From Zonotrichia leucophrys gambelii (taxonomy: Eukaryota; Chordata; Aves; Passeriformes; Passerellidae): DNA of 64,000 bases. Numbering within the stretch: the first letter of the stretch is position 1; every line of letters starts with the position of its first letter. The position numbers and the translations under genes are program-made. The notes under the pieces are model-generated. The model saw only the letters and a list, made by a program, of their open reading frames with translations, was not told where the DNA came from and did no database searches. Of this stretch, positions 24,901 through 36,938 are shown in pieces. Location: NCBI RefSeq assembly GCF_028769735.1, contig NC_088173.1, forward strand, positions 6,035,038 through 6,099,037, given 5' to 3'.

Positions 24901-26670
24901 TTTTATCTCACAAAGAAGCCACAGAGAGTCTCCAAAATTAGTGAAATGGGAGTTCAATATATGAAGGGGGATAATGAGGCTAAGCTGAGAAAAAGGTCTG
25001 ATAAGTGGGACAGAAAGTTCACAGTGTAAAACTTAAGAGGAACGAAACAAAGCTGAATCAGGTGAGAGGAGAGAAGATAAGACAGTCTTGATAAATTATC
25101 AGAATTGCAACAGCTGAGATAGAAAATAAATTGCATAGCTTCTTCATCTTACTGAGGAATAACTGCTGACATTTAACAACATTCTAGCAGTGGGTGGAAA
25201 GGGAAAAGGGGGGTCAAGTTTAGCACTCTGCTATTAAGCCTGAATGACTGGGAGCGTGGTAGAATTATCTCACAGTGATGAAGAATGGAGAGAGGGGAGA
25301 GATAGAAAGGAAATTAAGGAACACGGTATTTATATAAAGCTATTTTTCAGTATGTGTAAGAATAATTAATAAAACTTGGTGTAAAAGCTTTTTTAATCTT
25401 CCTGTACTCCATACCTGTCAGGTACAGACTACAACAGAGCATACTAACTGCAGAGCACTCTGTGCTCTCAGTGAGTAAGAGCAAAGATAATTCATTTTCA
25501 TGTCATGTATCATTCACAGCTGTCTGCTGTGATTGCAAAAGTCAAATTACCCCATCCTACATTCACACTAAGCCAAATCTGTTTGGGAAGAGGGGGACAG
25601 AAAGTGGGCGTGTTAATAGCAGATAATTTGCTTCCTGAGTATATTTATGAGGTTAAAATGGGAACATTAATAGTCCTGTGTGGTATCTAATACTATTGAA
25701 TGTGTAGGGCAAATACTCTTGTAGTGCTTCTTCAAAGTGTAGCACATAAGAGCTTAACTTTACCTTATTATAGCATGCTATAACATCTTGTTATTTTCTG
25801 TATACTTTTCTCTCTTTCTGATAACATAATATTAGTCTAAGCAAGCATCTGAAAGGGTCTTATTCCTAAATGAAATTGAGATGCAAGACACATATATCAT
25901 GACTTAAAGGAAAAGGAATTTTAAAATTAGCTATTCACATTATTTGGCCAATGCTCTCTGCTGTGCTTTTCTGCATTCTGGAGACCACAGAACACTATTC
26001 AAAATCTAGGTAGGGTAGCTTTTGCTTTCAACAGAATAAGTCTTTGATTATTGCTTAGTAGACGGATGATATATTTTTTCTTTTTCAGGTCTGGCTACTG
26101 TCATAACAATCAAATATGTAAGCTTTCTTTCCTGGTATAGGCTGTTCAGCAGTTCAGTCATGTGGGAGATTTATTGAGAAAAAAAAAGCTAAAATTATGA
26201 ATTTTGTAATGCTGGCTTTTAAAAAAAATTCAATTTCAATAGTAAAGTCACAGACAAACTCTGAGCACTTCATTGCTTTGTTTGTCACCTTAAGGTGGGT
26301 GACTAAATTCCTCTGTAGAATACTGCAGAAAATGTAGAAAACTTTCATGTCCTGGTCCCCTTCCAGGTTCTCCTAATAAATACTACTAAACTGCAGTTAG
26401 AATTACTTGACTGAGTTCACTGTTTTCTTCCTTGAAAGAATAGCTTGAAATGTGCTGATGTTGCTGCCCATTTAAAGGATCACTTCCACCATTCAGACTT
26501 CTGCCTTCATGGTGTAACAATGTCAGGACAAAGCATAGGGTGTATTTTGGTCTACAAACAGAGCTAACTTTAGGTTCTCCCCACTCTGTCCTAAGAGGGG
26601 AAGCAGTTAGAAGGCACCTTGCAAAGGCACTACCTGAGATTCATCCCAAGTCCCAGTGACAGGGGCTTAC
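18991..26670. other. AT-rich non-coding stretch
   Basis: No transposon or gene was recognised. Open frames of 60-107 codons occur on both strands without domains. At 26081-26109 a strong pyrimidine tract and CAG are followed by 29 open bases and TAT/GTAAGC, a possible micro-exon too short to support. Homopolymer runs occur near 20405 and 20780. Confidence 0.5.
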
Positions 26671-26743
26671 CTTGAGTGTCATATTAGTTATGTTGACAAG
26701 TCTTAGGTCCTTCAACAGGTGAGAATCTACAGTTTTCTCTGTC
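26671..26743 (-). CDS. Candidate 73-nt coding exon (pairs in phase with 30795-30899)
   Basis: The minus strand shows an acceptor (GCCCCACAG), 73 open bases and a strong donor (CTCAAG/GTAAGC). The reading includes SHLLKDLRLVNITNMTLK, with two N-glycosylation sequons. The exon begins with one base of a split codon, exactly what the candidate exon at 30795-30899 leaves over (AG + G). Together they would encode part of a glycosylated extracellular or lumenal segment. No family is recognised, and a chance match cannot be excluded. Confidence 0.28.
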
Positions 26744-27858
26744 CTGTGGGGCGTTATACAAGAAGCCTCTCTTTCACTTCCATGAATCCTGCTGCCATCT
26801 AAACACCCTGCCACAAAGTAAGAGGATTCAGAAAGACATTTGCAAAGTGGTTGAAATCTTCTCTTGTGATGGTATCACAAGGTGAATGGTTAGTGTTTAC
26901 CAGTAGTTTCACATGAAGGGTTCTGAGATTGATGGTTAAAGCAGAACATGATTGCTTAGAAGATTTTTTGCTTCCTTGGGGCTATTACTCTGACCATATT
27001 TCCAGGGCTTGGAAGATTCTTCTGAGCCTTATTTGGTGAAACACCACAGCAATATTTCAAACATAGTTCTGACTTTTAAAGCTTGTCTCAGTCTTCCTAA
27101 GTATGTATTCAAAAGTACTCCACTGCAGGACTTATTGCACTGACATGTATAAACAAGAGGAGTTTTTTCTATAGCATACTTTAAATAAGATTTGATTCAA
27201 AATACTTATACAAGTGTCCAGAATCCAGAATGACTAAATGAATCAATTTGTCAATTACCAACCTGCAATGCACTTTTGCTACTACCAAGACTTAGTTTTG
27301 CTGAAATTTATTGTTATTGTTTATTTATTTTGCTCAATCACTGTTGTGCTACACTGCCAGTCAAATATAAAGTATCACAAAAATATCTCTGAAGGATAGG
27401 AATATCTTCACCTAAATACATGTTTTGAGCCCAGAAAGAAGAAGGTAGTTTATAATGATAGGGTGGTTCAATATAAAAAATGGTAATTGAATTCCATCCT
27501 GTCAGAAATAAATAAATACAGGGAAAAATAAGTTTCTCTTGTGAGTATCAGGACAGAAAAGTTGAGAAAATAAATTAAAATAGAGAAGTTTAATAAGATG
27601 TCAAGTGTAATAATTGAAATTCCATTTTTCACTGCATACACATGGGTATGAAATAGTCCATTGGTGTTGGTTCTGTGATTACATTTAGAGACATCATTTC
27701 ATTGCAAACTGCATTTGGAATTCTAAAGCCATTTAAAAAAGCATCACATGATGCATTCAATTCCTGCTCAAATACATTTCACTCTTTTTCCCCTCTAAAA
27801 AACACCTTATCCATTTTTCATCCCCCATCTTTGCTTAGCAAGTTTACTTAAAAGTGTT
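26744..27858. other. AT-rich non-coding stretch
   Basis: Nothing recognisable beyond short T-rich and TTTA-like runs near 27305-27330. Confidence 0.5.
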
Positions 27859-28157
27859 TGTGGTGCTACCCTTCCCTGGATTGGGTGCACGGGAGACATA
27901 CAACAACGTTCACAGGAGGTGTAAAAACAAACTTTACTGACAAACTATAGAAGGCCAGAAATTTGGCAAAATTTAAGACAAAGCATTCAATCAAAATAAG
28001 GCCTTTCACCAGGCACTGACTTAGCAAACCCTACCCATCCAACCTTATATACCCCTATTTCAAGGGTTCCATTGGCACTCCAGGGGCTGCATGTGGGGCA
28101 TTGCTTCAGGTGTGTCACAGACTGACAGCCATCCTGGGCTGGACTAGAGGTTCCACA
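27859..28157 (-). mobile_element. Solo LTR-like element, endogenous retrovirus, boundaries approximate
   Basis: Read on the minus strand the segment begins TGTGGAACC and ends ACCACA (TG...CA). It has a TATA box (GGGGTATATAAGG, near 28045-28057) and about 115 bases later an AGTAAA polyadenylation-like signal (near 27930) followed by a U5-like stretch. That order is the layout of a retroviral LTR. No gag, pol or env frame adjoins it. No matching target duplication was found, so the edges may be off by tens of bases. Confidence 0.5.
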
Positions 28158-29319
28158 GGTGGAGTGAGACAAAAATAGAAGTATCCCTTACAGACTTCAC
28201 CTTCAGCAGCTCATATTTGTCTATATGGGAAAGCCCATGGCTCCAGCCGTTCAATTACACTCAAACATAATGTGTGCTTGAGAAAGAGGTGTTATCTCAG
28301 GTAGCCAGGAATTGAGTCATAGAAAATAATAGATTCAAATCAGAAATTGCACCTGCAGCCTTACTGGCTTCGGTACTAGGTTATTGCATGAACAAAGTGC
28401 AGTTTCACATGATGACAGAAACCATCATTTTGACCTTGACTTTTAGAGTAGTTTGAACAGTAGCTTCAGCCTGGCCAAAATGAAGTCTTGAATTTAGAAG
28501 CAGTCCAGAAATCTAGATTTTGAATTAGAAACAAGCTGAGGATTCTTTCCCACCAAAAAGTCCTAAAAATACTACACATTTGTATTGTAGGAAGAAAAAT
28601 TTGCATTTTCCAGGAAGTTCTGGATTCTAGTTCCTCCTAATTAAGCCACCTTTGTTGCTGAGAGTAAACTATTTAATTTGAGTAGGAGTATATGCTATAA
28701 CTGGAAGATCACACCACACTCCCTACTTTTTCATAATACTTATTTAACTAAGGTACCAATGAATCAATATTTATAAAATATTTCAACAGCAGCTGAAGTT
28801 TCGTCATCTAAATGGAACATAAATTAAATAGGAAATTAAAATTCAACTATTACTCTTGAAGGACACCATCCTTGGCTTAATTTGATAATTTTTTTTCATT
28901 CAGTTTACATTTTTCATCTATGTGTGCTTTCTTTGCATTCACGAGACATATAATAAATTACACTGGTGAGCTACTGTAATCTGACCTATTCAGTATTCAG
29001 GAGTTTGAATACCTGGAAAGGATAATTTGCAAAAATTAAAGAAGCATATTACTTTCTCCTTCACGTAATGGAGGGTGACATGTAGAAGCAAAAGTGAAGC
29101 TAACTGTATGCAGTGGGATGACCCTGGCTGGATGCCAGGTGCCCACCTAAGCCATTCTATCACTGCCCTCCTTGGTTGCACAGAGGAGAGAAAAACTCTA
29201 ACAGAAGGCTGGTGGGTTGAGATATGGGCAGGGAGAGATCATTCACCAATTACTGTCATGGGCAAAACAGATTTGACTTGGGGAAAATTACTTTAATTTA
29301 TTGCCAGTCAAGTCAGAGT
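28158..29319. other. AT-rich non-coding stretch
   Basis: Nothing recognised. Some of it may be unrecognised internal or flanking retroelement sequence, since elements lie on both sides. Confidence 0.4.
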
Positions 29320-30125
29320 AGAGTAATGAGGTATAAAATCAAATCTTAAAAAACACCTTCCTCCATTCCCTTCCCTTCCTCCTGGGCTCAACTTCAGATT
29401 TTCTTTACGTCCTTCGCTGCAGTGATACAGGAGGAGAGGAATGGGGCCTGCAGTCACAGAATCACACCTTTTCTCTGCCTCTCCTTCCTCCCCACATACT
29501 TCCCCAGAGACAGCATGGGGGCCCTCCCACGGTAGACAGTCCTCCACAAACTTCTCCAACGTGAGTCCTTCCCATGAGCTGCTGTTCTTCATGAGCTCCT
29601 TCAGTGTGGGTCCTCCCACAGGGTGGGAGGTGCAGGAGGCGCATCCCTCAGGCGCAGGGTGCTCCAGTGAGGGTACTCCCCAGGGTCACAGCCTCCTTCG
29701 GGCATCTGCCTGATCTGGTGTGGGGTCCTCCAAGGGCTGCAGGTGGATCTCTGCTCCACCACGGACCTCCATGGTCTGCAGGGGCATGGCTGCCTCACGA
29801 TGAACCACAGGGGAATCTCTGCTCTGGCACCTGGAGCGCTTTCTCCCCTTCTTTTCCACTGGCCTTGGTATCTGCAAAGCTGTTTTCCTCACATATTCTC
29901 ACTCTTCCATCTTCCATATGGCTTCAGTTGTGCAGCAACTTTTTCCTCTTATAAATGTTACCACAGCAGTGCATTGCTGATGGACTCAGCCTTGGCTGAG
30001 TGGGTCCCTCTTGGAGCTGGTGGCATTGATTCTGTTGGACATGGGGGAAGCTTCTGGTAGCTTCTCACAGAAGGCACACCTGTACCCCTTCCACTACCAA
30101 AACTTTGACCTGCAAACTCAATACA
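29320..30125 (+). mobile_element. Avian interspersed repeat, probably endogenous-retroviral LTR, with internal tandem units
   Basis: The stretch is GC-richer than its surroundings and contains recurring imperfect units of the type CTCCAACGTGAGTCCTTCCC, TCCTCCCACAGGG and TCTGCTCCACCACGGACC, ending in GCAAACTCAATACA. I recognise this as a common interspersed repeat of bird genomes, most likely an ERV LTR of the ERVL type. The family name is from memory and not certain. Open frames on both strands (about 60-116 codons) are products of the repeat and not genes. Confidence 0.55.
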
Positions 30126-30794
30126 CTGAAATATAACAAATTTGTGTTACTGTCCAATTTTCTATGTTTTACTGCTGCAATAAAGTGAGAAATATCAGTT
30201 TATATTTGCTTTCTGTGCAAGGTACCAAATTAGTAGAATTTGAGAATTTTCAGCAAAGGACATCTAGGATAATCAAAGTTATGAGCTGGCTTAGGTATGA
30301 GAAGTATATGTATGGAGCAGTGAATGCCATGGAAAATAAGCAAATGTGAGGAAAGAGCTAAGACAATTCTGTTAGTCATCAAGTAATTTGAATAGAATTT
30401 TAATAACATACAAAAGCAAATAATGAAGAGTGAATCTGATCAGATATTCATGGTATCCTTCAATAAAAGAATGAAAAAAGTTTCAATAGAAACTAAAAGG
30501 TACTTGTGAAAGTAAGGGATTTATTCTACAATTTGTAACTAAGCTGTAATTACTCTGCCACAGGATTGTAGATTTCTAGTAGATGACAGACTTGACAAAA
30601 ATCACTGAAAAAAGACATGGAAGAAGAGTCTGTCTGTGATTATTAAATACCAAGGTAAGACTGTAAGGAATCAACTCACCCAAAAATTACTGGAAGCAGG
30701 GAGAACATCTGTGAAAGTTCATCTTCTTGCATCTCTTGTTCTGATTGTCTCCTTTGGGAATGCTACAGGGTGTCTAAGTAGGCATTGCTCTCAC

Positions 30795-30899
30795 CTGTGA
30801 GAGTCAATCCTAAATGGAATTTGGTTCAAAGCAGAATCTGGAAAACTCAAAACACTTGAATTTCTCAGGTCTTTAGTAGGCCTCAGATAAAAAGCCCTT
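30795..30899 (-). CDS. Candidate 105-nt coding exon, gene unknown
   Basis: On the minus strand a good acceptor (TTTTGTACCCTTTAG) is followed by 105 open bases and a strong donor (CACAG/GTGAGA). The 34 full codons include FYLRPTKDLRNSSVLSFPDS with an N-glycosylation sequon. It leaves two bases of a codon, which match the phase of the candidate exon at 26671-26743. No protein family is recognised. It lies just outside an LTR (31020 onward), so derivation from a repeat should be considered. Confidence 0.3.
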
Positions 30900-31019
30900 C
30901 TAAAGGGTACAAAATATAGAGATATTGAGCTTATTTCCAAGCAGTTTTCTATTTTGGCTAAATTACACCATCCATTATCACCTAAAATAATGCAATACAA
31001 TGCCTATCACATGGGTCAA

Positions 31020-31700
31020 TGTCACAATCTGGTTATTAAAAACATTTGAGACATGCCTCTGCCCAAATTTAGGTCCAAATGAGATCATGTAGCAAAGTCA
31101 ATTGTACACATTTTTATTAACACTAAATGTGAGGTAGAGATAAAAAGAAATAGGAAAAAGAGAAGGAATAAGATAGAAAGTATAGAGTCACCATCAATTA
31201 GAATCCTTGGCAAGGCTTGAAATTTTGATGTCTGTTGGTCAAAGTGGCAATTGCAGACTGAATAATTTGTCATGTTCTTGGGCAAATTCCATCACCATGG
31301 TGGAGAAAGCCCACATTTCACCCTGAATTCTGTGGCTCAGGAGGCACCTGATGGCACTTCAGGGGCCTTTGACTCCTGCTATGATGTTACAGCTCCCTGG
31401 CAGGGAGTTATGTCATCTGAGTTCACTTGACTGAGGACAGAGAGAGTCCCTGGCTCACAAGGTTTGCCACTTTCCTTATCCCGTTCAACAGCCAGCTGCA
31501 GCCTGTGCTCACCCTCTCCATCTGGGCAGGCACTTTGCACATCGGCAGCTCACCCCCGCGGTGTTTGAGCCACCAGCATTCCACTCTCTCTTCCAGTATC
31601 ACTTGTGGATACATTCTTCTCCCCAGGGGGAGAACTGAACAAAAGAACTACCTTTATCATATCTCAGGTTCTCAGCAGCGTCCAAATTCTAGTTAGTAGG
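31020..31700 (-). mobile_element. LTR-like element, copy A (upper boundary uncertain)
   Basis: The low end begins TGTCACAATCTGGTTATTAA on the plus strand, so the element ends ...GTGACA on its own strand. About 90 bases inside lies an AATAAA (TGTTAATAAAAATG) followed by TTGACTTTGCTACATGATC. The first ~150 bases are clearly related to copy B at 33251 in the same orientation; similarity fades upstream in the U3-like part. No retroviral coding frame survives. Confidence 0.5.
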
Positions 31701-33250
31701 CATATTCAGCAAGGCATGGGCTTTGGTGGTTGCAGATGAACAGCTGCTTCTTTGCAGTTCACTGCAGTGGGCACAAATCCTCAGATGATCTTAACAATGC
31801 TTAAGCCATTAACCATTTCAGTCTCTCACAGTCAACCAATATAATTAAGTAATTAGGTACAATCCATCACAAGAATTAACAGTTCTGTAGTGACCTCCAC
31901 TTTCTTTGACCCTTCAAAGAAGGGAAATGTGATGGAAGCTGTATATGCTGACAATAGGGGAAATAACTGATTTTTATCATACAAGAGCCATTGTGTTAAT
32001 TATGCATCAACTGACTAAGAGGATGCTTATGCCATGGAAGAAGACATTAAAGTTCCCTGTTAAGATTAGAAATAACTGTATGAGACAGGCATTAACACAT
32101 TATGAAAGTGTGTGCAGACTGATAAAAATTATAGGAATGTACTCATGTATTTGTAATATAATGCAAAAAGATTTTTTGTCTTAATAATTTAAATATGAAG
32201 AAAAATAGTGAAACCTATGATCTAACTTTTCAGCTTGAAATTAAAAGGAGCTAAAGAGAAAGCTACTTTTCTTAGCTGTAAATAATTGAATGTAAGACAC
32301 TTTTCTAAAAGCTAGGCTAGCTGTAAGATCTCTCTAAAAAGATAGAAAATTATAACATCTTAACTGAAAAATATTTTATATTTTCCACACCAAAGCTCTC
32401 CAGTTAATAGTTTTCTTTGTCAGATTTTTACCCTCCAGGCTGCTTGTGCAGGTCTGGATCTTGCAAGGTATCCTGACTGCACAGAGCACCTTGATGAATC
32501 AAGTACATAAGAAGAGGTATGAACTGCACTAATGACTGCTTCAGAACATGCTACCACTTCAAAGTGCAGGCAACTTTGCTTTCCCTCCCACACCAGATGA
32601 CATATCATAAAGCAAAACTGAAAAACCTTATTGATGAAAGCACCGTTTTATATGTCTGTGATTTTTTTTCCCCATTAATTTACTTTTATTCCTGGCGGAC
32701 AGCTGCCTAGATCACAGTCCTCCCTGGGAGCAGTGCTGTCATGACTTCAAAAGTAGTCAGGAAGCTTTGAACTTTAGAAACAGTTATTTCCTTCTTCGGA
32801 TACCATGAACAAAGATTAAAGAAATAATAAATTATTAGAATTATTATTTATAGCACTTATTACAGTCCCACAGAAAAAAAGAGATTTTTTTCAGGTATGG
32901 AATAAAACAGCAAAACCAAGTTGATCTGCATACTGACATACTGAACAATGGACTTCTAATTACATGTACACAAACACATCCACAATGTTATAGTTCATGC
33001 TTTCTCCATCTTCTTTCTGCTCTGGGTGACAAAGCTCATCAGGAAGGAGAAAACTCACCATCTACCAGGGTACCCTGACATAGCATTTAGTCTCTTCTTA
33101 AGTTCTTTGCTTGTCCTTTTCTGTCTTGAAGACTTGCCAACGCATATGAACATGAGCAAAAGCTAAGGCAAAGTGATGTGTTTGTCAAAGCAATGTTATT
33201 TCTGCAGAATGCCTTCTCTCCATGAAGGGATATAATTGCCCTCACCAAAC
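31701..33250. other. AT-rich stretch between two related LTR-like copies
   Basis: This could be the eroded interior of a provirus or simply host DNA between two solo LTRs. No gag, protease, reverse transcriptase or envelope motif was found. Directly below copy B the minus strand reads GTTTGGTGAGGGC, vaguely like a primer-binding site. Confidence 0.35.
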
Positions 33251-33800
33251 TGTTATGATCCAGTTATTAAAATTGTTAGAGAGATGCCTCTGCCTGAATT
33301 AAAGTCCAAACGAGATCATAGGCTGAAGTCAATAGTATGTATTTTATTTAACATTAAATGTGAGATAGAGAAACAAAGAGATAGAAAGGAAGAGAAAAAG
33401 AGAAGTGGGGGAAACAGAGACACAGATGGATTAAATAGAAAATATAACCACTCCATGAATCCCAATAGCATCCTGTTGATCCTTTTCTTCTGATCTTTTC
33501 GGTGGTGAGGGTCCTGCAAAACACAGAGTTCAATGGATTAATATTATCTTTGGGCTGGTTGGGAATGGCCAGGTACCTCCCCTGGTGGGGGGCAAGTTTG
33601 CCATTCTTGCAGCAGACTCTGGATCTGTTGCACCATGAGCAGTGCTCTGCTGCAAGGCCTCAGGAATGAGTCTGAGGGAGGCACTTCAGAGGTCTTTGAT
33701 GATTTGTGAGACCTCCTCAGTTGCCTCTCATGTGAATTTTCCATGTGTATGTGGCCTTCTCATGGGAAAAGAGGGTTATGACTGACTACTCACACAAACA
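33251..33800 (-). mobile_element. LTR-like element, copy B (upper boundary uncertain)
   Basis: Begins TGTTATGATCCAGTTATTAA on the plus strand. It shares with copy A the segments ATGCCTCTGCC, GAGATCAT and TTAACATTAAATGTGAGATA, in the same order. On its own strand it has an AATAAA-like signal (TTAAATAAAATAC) followed by an R/U5-like end. Further up, a short block near GGCACTTCAGAGGTCTTTG also matches copy A, with different spacing. Both copies are old and diverged. Confidence 0.55.
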
Positions 33801-34506
33801 GTGACTTCCTCTTTTTGTTTCCCTTGAGCGTGGGATTCATTAGTCTTATTTTGACTGTCTGAATGGTGAGGATCTATTCTAATCATCTAGATTTGTTGGA
33901 ACACAGCAGGAGAAGATGAACTTCCATCAGGAATTGGTTCAGCTGATAAATGGTTCAGGTAATAAAGATAGCTATGTAAGACCTATCTCCATTAACTGAG
34001 GGAATCTACTTAGGTCACTGGTGGCTAACTTGGATTAGACAGTCTTTTTGGTGGCTAAAGTAAGGAAGATAAATTCCTAAATATAGATAAATCCTAAATA
34101 TAGATTTTGTCACTTAACGCTGCATTAAACAGTCTGTGGTCAGAAGTGCAGGAGTTAGAAGCCAGTACCTGTGTGACCAGTCACATGGAAGATGCTTGAC
34201 CCCAGTGGCACAAAGAGGAGTTTGCTGCTCTGTCAAACATGAATCTGTATTTGCCAGTACCACCATAGCTACTGTTCTCCTTTGTGCACAAGAACGCTTT
34301 GGCATTAATGTATGACTGACTCTAATGAAAACCCCACACTACCATCCTGTGATAGCAGTGATCAATGGGTTCATGGGCCTTGTTTTTCAGCTGTTCTAGG
34401 GAAAACTAACAGGGAGATTTTGCGGGTAATTTCCCCATTTGTATTCAATCCAATTTGTACTGCTGAACCAAGGATAAACAGAGAATGAAATTATAATCAT
34501 AACTTA

Positions 34507-34730
34507 ATCATAGAATAATTTAGGTTAGAAAAGAACTTTAAGATCATCAAGACGAACTCCTAACCCAACTCTTAACTCTTAACCCAGCCCTGCGAAGCCC
34601 ACCACCAAATCATACCCCTAAGTTCCACATTGACACATCTTTTAAATCTCTCCAAAGATGGTCAGTCCACCTCTTCCTAGGCAACCCATTCCAGTTCTTG
34701 ATCATGTGTTGAACTACATTTGCTTTGATG
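34507..34730 (-). mobile_element. CR1 LINE fragment (5'-truncated)
   Basis: The plus strand begins ATCATAGAATAATTTAGGTT and continues AAGATCATCAAGACGAACTC, then a block ending CAACCCATTCCAGTTCTTGA. This is the reverse complement of the avian CR1 3' end, so the element lies on the minus strand with its 3' terminus at 34507. It is old and diverged, and the upper end fades into unique sequence. Confidence 0.75.
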
Positions 34731-35950
34731 GTTTTGAACTTGTAAGGCACCCCAATTGTGCAAGCAAAATTTTGTCCACTCTAAAGGAGACAGGAAAATT
34801 TGCATAAATACATTTTCAAGATAGGTCAAATCCTGATACTTTTCATTGTGGCTAGTGTTTCCATACTTCATTAACTTTGGAAGATTCTGTGAGACTCCCC
34901 AGATATATTCAGCCTTTAAACTGTCATAAATGAAAGAGTTACTGCTCTTCCTTGAGAGCTTAAAAATGCCATTCCAACATAGTTTCATCCTTATATGGCT
35001 TAATTTAGAGATACCTCACTGACACTAGCCAGACCTTGGGAAAAGTCAAGAAAATCCATAATTAGATGCAAGGAAAGAGCAAAGGAAGCTGGTTGTCCTA
35101 CTTAGAGCAACAAAGTGGCAAGCCATTGGTATTTTTATTTTCACTGCATGTCTCACTCAGAGGTTTCAAAGGAAAGACAGCAGGACTGTGTGGTGTCTTA
35201 CAAGGCACAGCCTTAGGATATGTGAGCAATGCTTCAGATTGGCTTCCTTTGTAATTTGGGAGAGAAAGTAATACTTTTCATAGATGTGTACCTTTTTGTT
35301 CTCTTCCCCACCCACATCAGTACTTAGTCTTGTCATTCTCAAGGGTGAGCAGCTTTAAGGGTTTGATTTACATTTTTGCATTTTGATTGTCACCCATTGA
35401 CAATAACAGAAGTACCATGTCAAGCTCAAGTGTGTAAAATGACCGGACATAGCAAAAACAGAGTTCTGCCTCTGAAACACTAATTTGTGGAATTCAGGAG
35501 TTGTCTGTCCTTTTTGTTGGCCTGCCAGATGATGCAAAGTTTAATACTTTTGTACTTTGCTTTGCTCATCTGAGCAGTGCTTACATCCTTTACAATTGCA
35601 TTGAGCTCCAATGTAGATGTCCATTCAAGAGATGTCACCTATAGTTTTAATTTCTTCTGTAAGATTCCACCTTAACTATATCACCTAAATTTCCTTATCT
35701 CATTTTGTTTTTCACCATCATGTAGTATTTGATCCTTCCACAATTTGATACACTGAAGAGAGTATTCTCCTGTAAATTTGCCTTAAATCTGCACTCAAGA
35801 GTTCTGCACAATTTACCCCATTCCTGGTGCCCTTGAATCAATATTGTTTCGGTATCAAATTCAAAGCAAAGCACCAGGACACCAACTTATTTTATAGGGA
35901 ACATCTAATCACAAGCTTGATTTCTTTTTTCCCAACTTCTCTGAATATAG
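34731..35950. other. AT-rich non-coding stretch
   Basis: No element or gene recognised. Confidence 0.45.
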
Positions 35951-36090
35951 GCAACAGCAACAACTTCTTACAAGTTTCATGAACCGGAAAGAACCTCTTG
36001 GACTTCTTCCAGGAGGCAAGGACATATCCCAGGAAAGCAACAAAGTCTCTCTGAGTACGGAGCCAAGTTTCTATTTAATAGGACTAAATG
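35951..36090 (+). CDS. Candidate 140-nt coding exon, gene unknown
   Basis: A pyrimidine-rich tract ending in TGAATATAG precedes 140 bases that end in a strong donor (AAATG/GTAAGTTT). In the preferred frame 46 full codons are open, beginning QQQQLLTSFMNRKEPLGLLP and ending YLIGLNG. A second frame is also open, which weakens the case. The segment is GC-richer than its surroundings. The exon leaves one base of a codon, which fits the candidate terminal exon at 38035-38135. No family is recognised. Confidence 0.3.
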
Positions 36091-36400
36091 GTAAGTTTCT
36101 GCTGAGTCCAATGACACCAGGATTTTGCCTATGTAGCTCAGAATTGTGTCTTAAAAAGTGTTCCTTCCAGCCAACAGAAGTGTGAGTTATTCAAATGCCC
36201 ACTTTCAAACTTGCTTCACAATGAATTGGTTATTGTAGAATCTCTTCTACATGAATAGAAAGGAACCATTCAATTCTATTGAAAGCTTTTACTTTTTATT
36301 GGTATGAAAATACATTCAGAAATATGCATAAATTTCATTGTTTTCTGAAATTGTATTTCTTCTTTGGAAAACAATTTTGCAATTGTCAATGATTTATTTT

Positions 36401-36938
36401 ACAGAATTACAGAATGAGTCAGATGGGAAAGGACCACAGTGGGTCATCTGGTCCAACATTCCTTACTCAAGGAGGGTCATCCCAGAGCACAGGACACAGG
36501 CTTATGTCCAGATGGCTCTTGAATATCTCCAGTGATGAATACTATACCCTCTCCGAGCAATCCATTCCAGTTTGTGGTCACCCACACGATAATGTTCTTT
36601 CTCACATTTGGGTGGAATTCCCTGTGCATCAGTTCCTGCCTGTTGTTTCTGGTCCTATTGCTTGGCATCACTTAGCAGCACCTGGGTCCATCCTCTTAAC
36701 ACTCTCCCTTCCAATATTTATAGACATTGATGAGGTCCCACCTCAGCTGTCTCACCTCAATGCTGAACAGACCCAGCTCACTCAGCCTTTCCTTGTAATA
36801 GAGGTGCTCCAGCCCCTTAACCATCCTTGCAGCCTTCTTCTGGACTCACTCCAGGAGCTCCATGTCCCTTTTGTACTGAGAAGCCCCCAGCTGGACACAT
36901 TACTCCAGATGCAGCCTCCCTTCACCTTAACTCACACT
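36401..36938 (-). mobile_element. CR1 LINE fragment, about 540 bp
   Basis: The plus strand starts ACAGAATTACAGAATGAGTC and contains GTCATCTGGTCCAACATTCC, GAGGTCCCACCTCAG, AACAGACCCAGCTCACTCAG and CTGGACTCACTCCAGGAGCT. These are hallmarks of the reverse complement of the avian CR1 3' region. The element is on the minus strand and 5'-truncated. The 182-codon frame running through it on the plus strand is antisense and not a gene. Confidence 0.9.

Noticed and set aside
26081..26109. 29-base segment between a strong acceptor and TAT/GTAAGC
   Set aside because: Too short to judge; no phase partner found.
33005..33160. Minus-strand exon-like segment ending GATG/GTGAGT
   Set aside because: Joining it in phase to the 30795-30899 candidate would create a stop codon.
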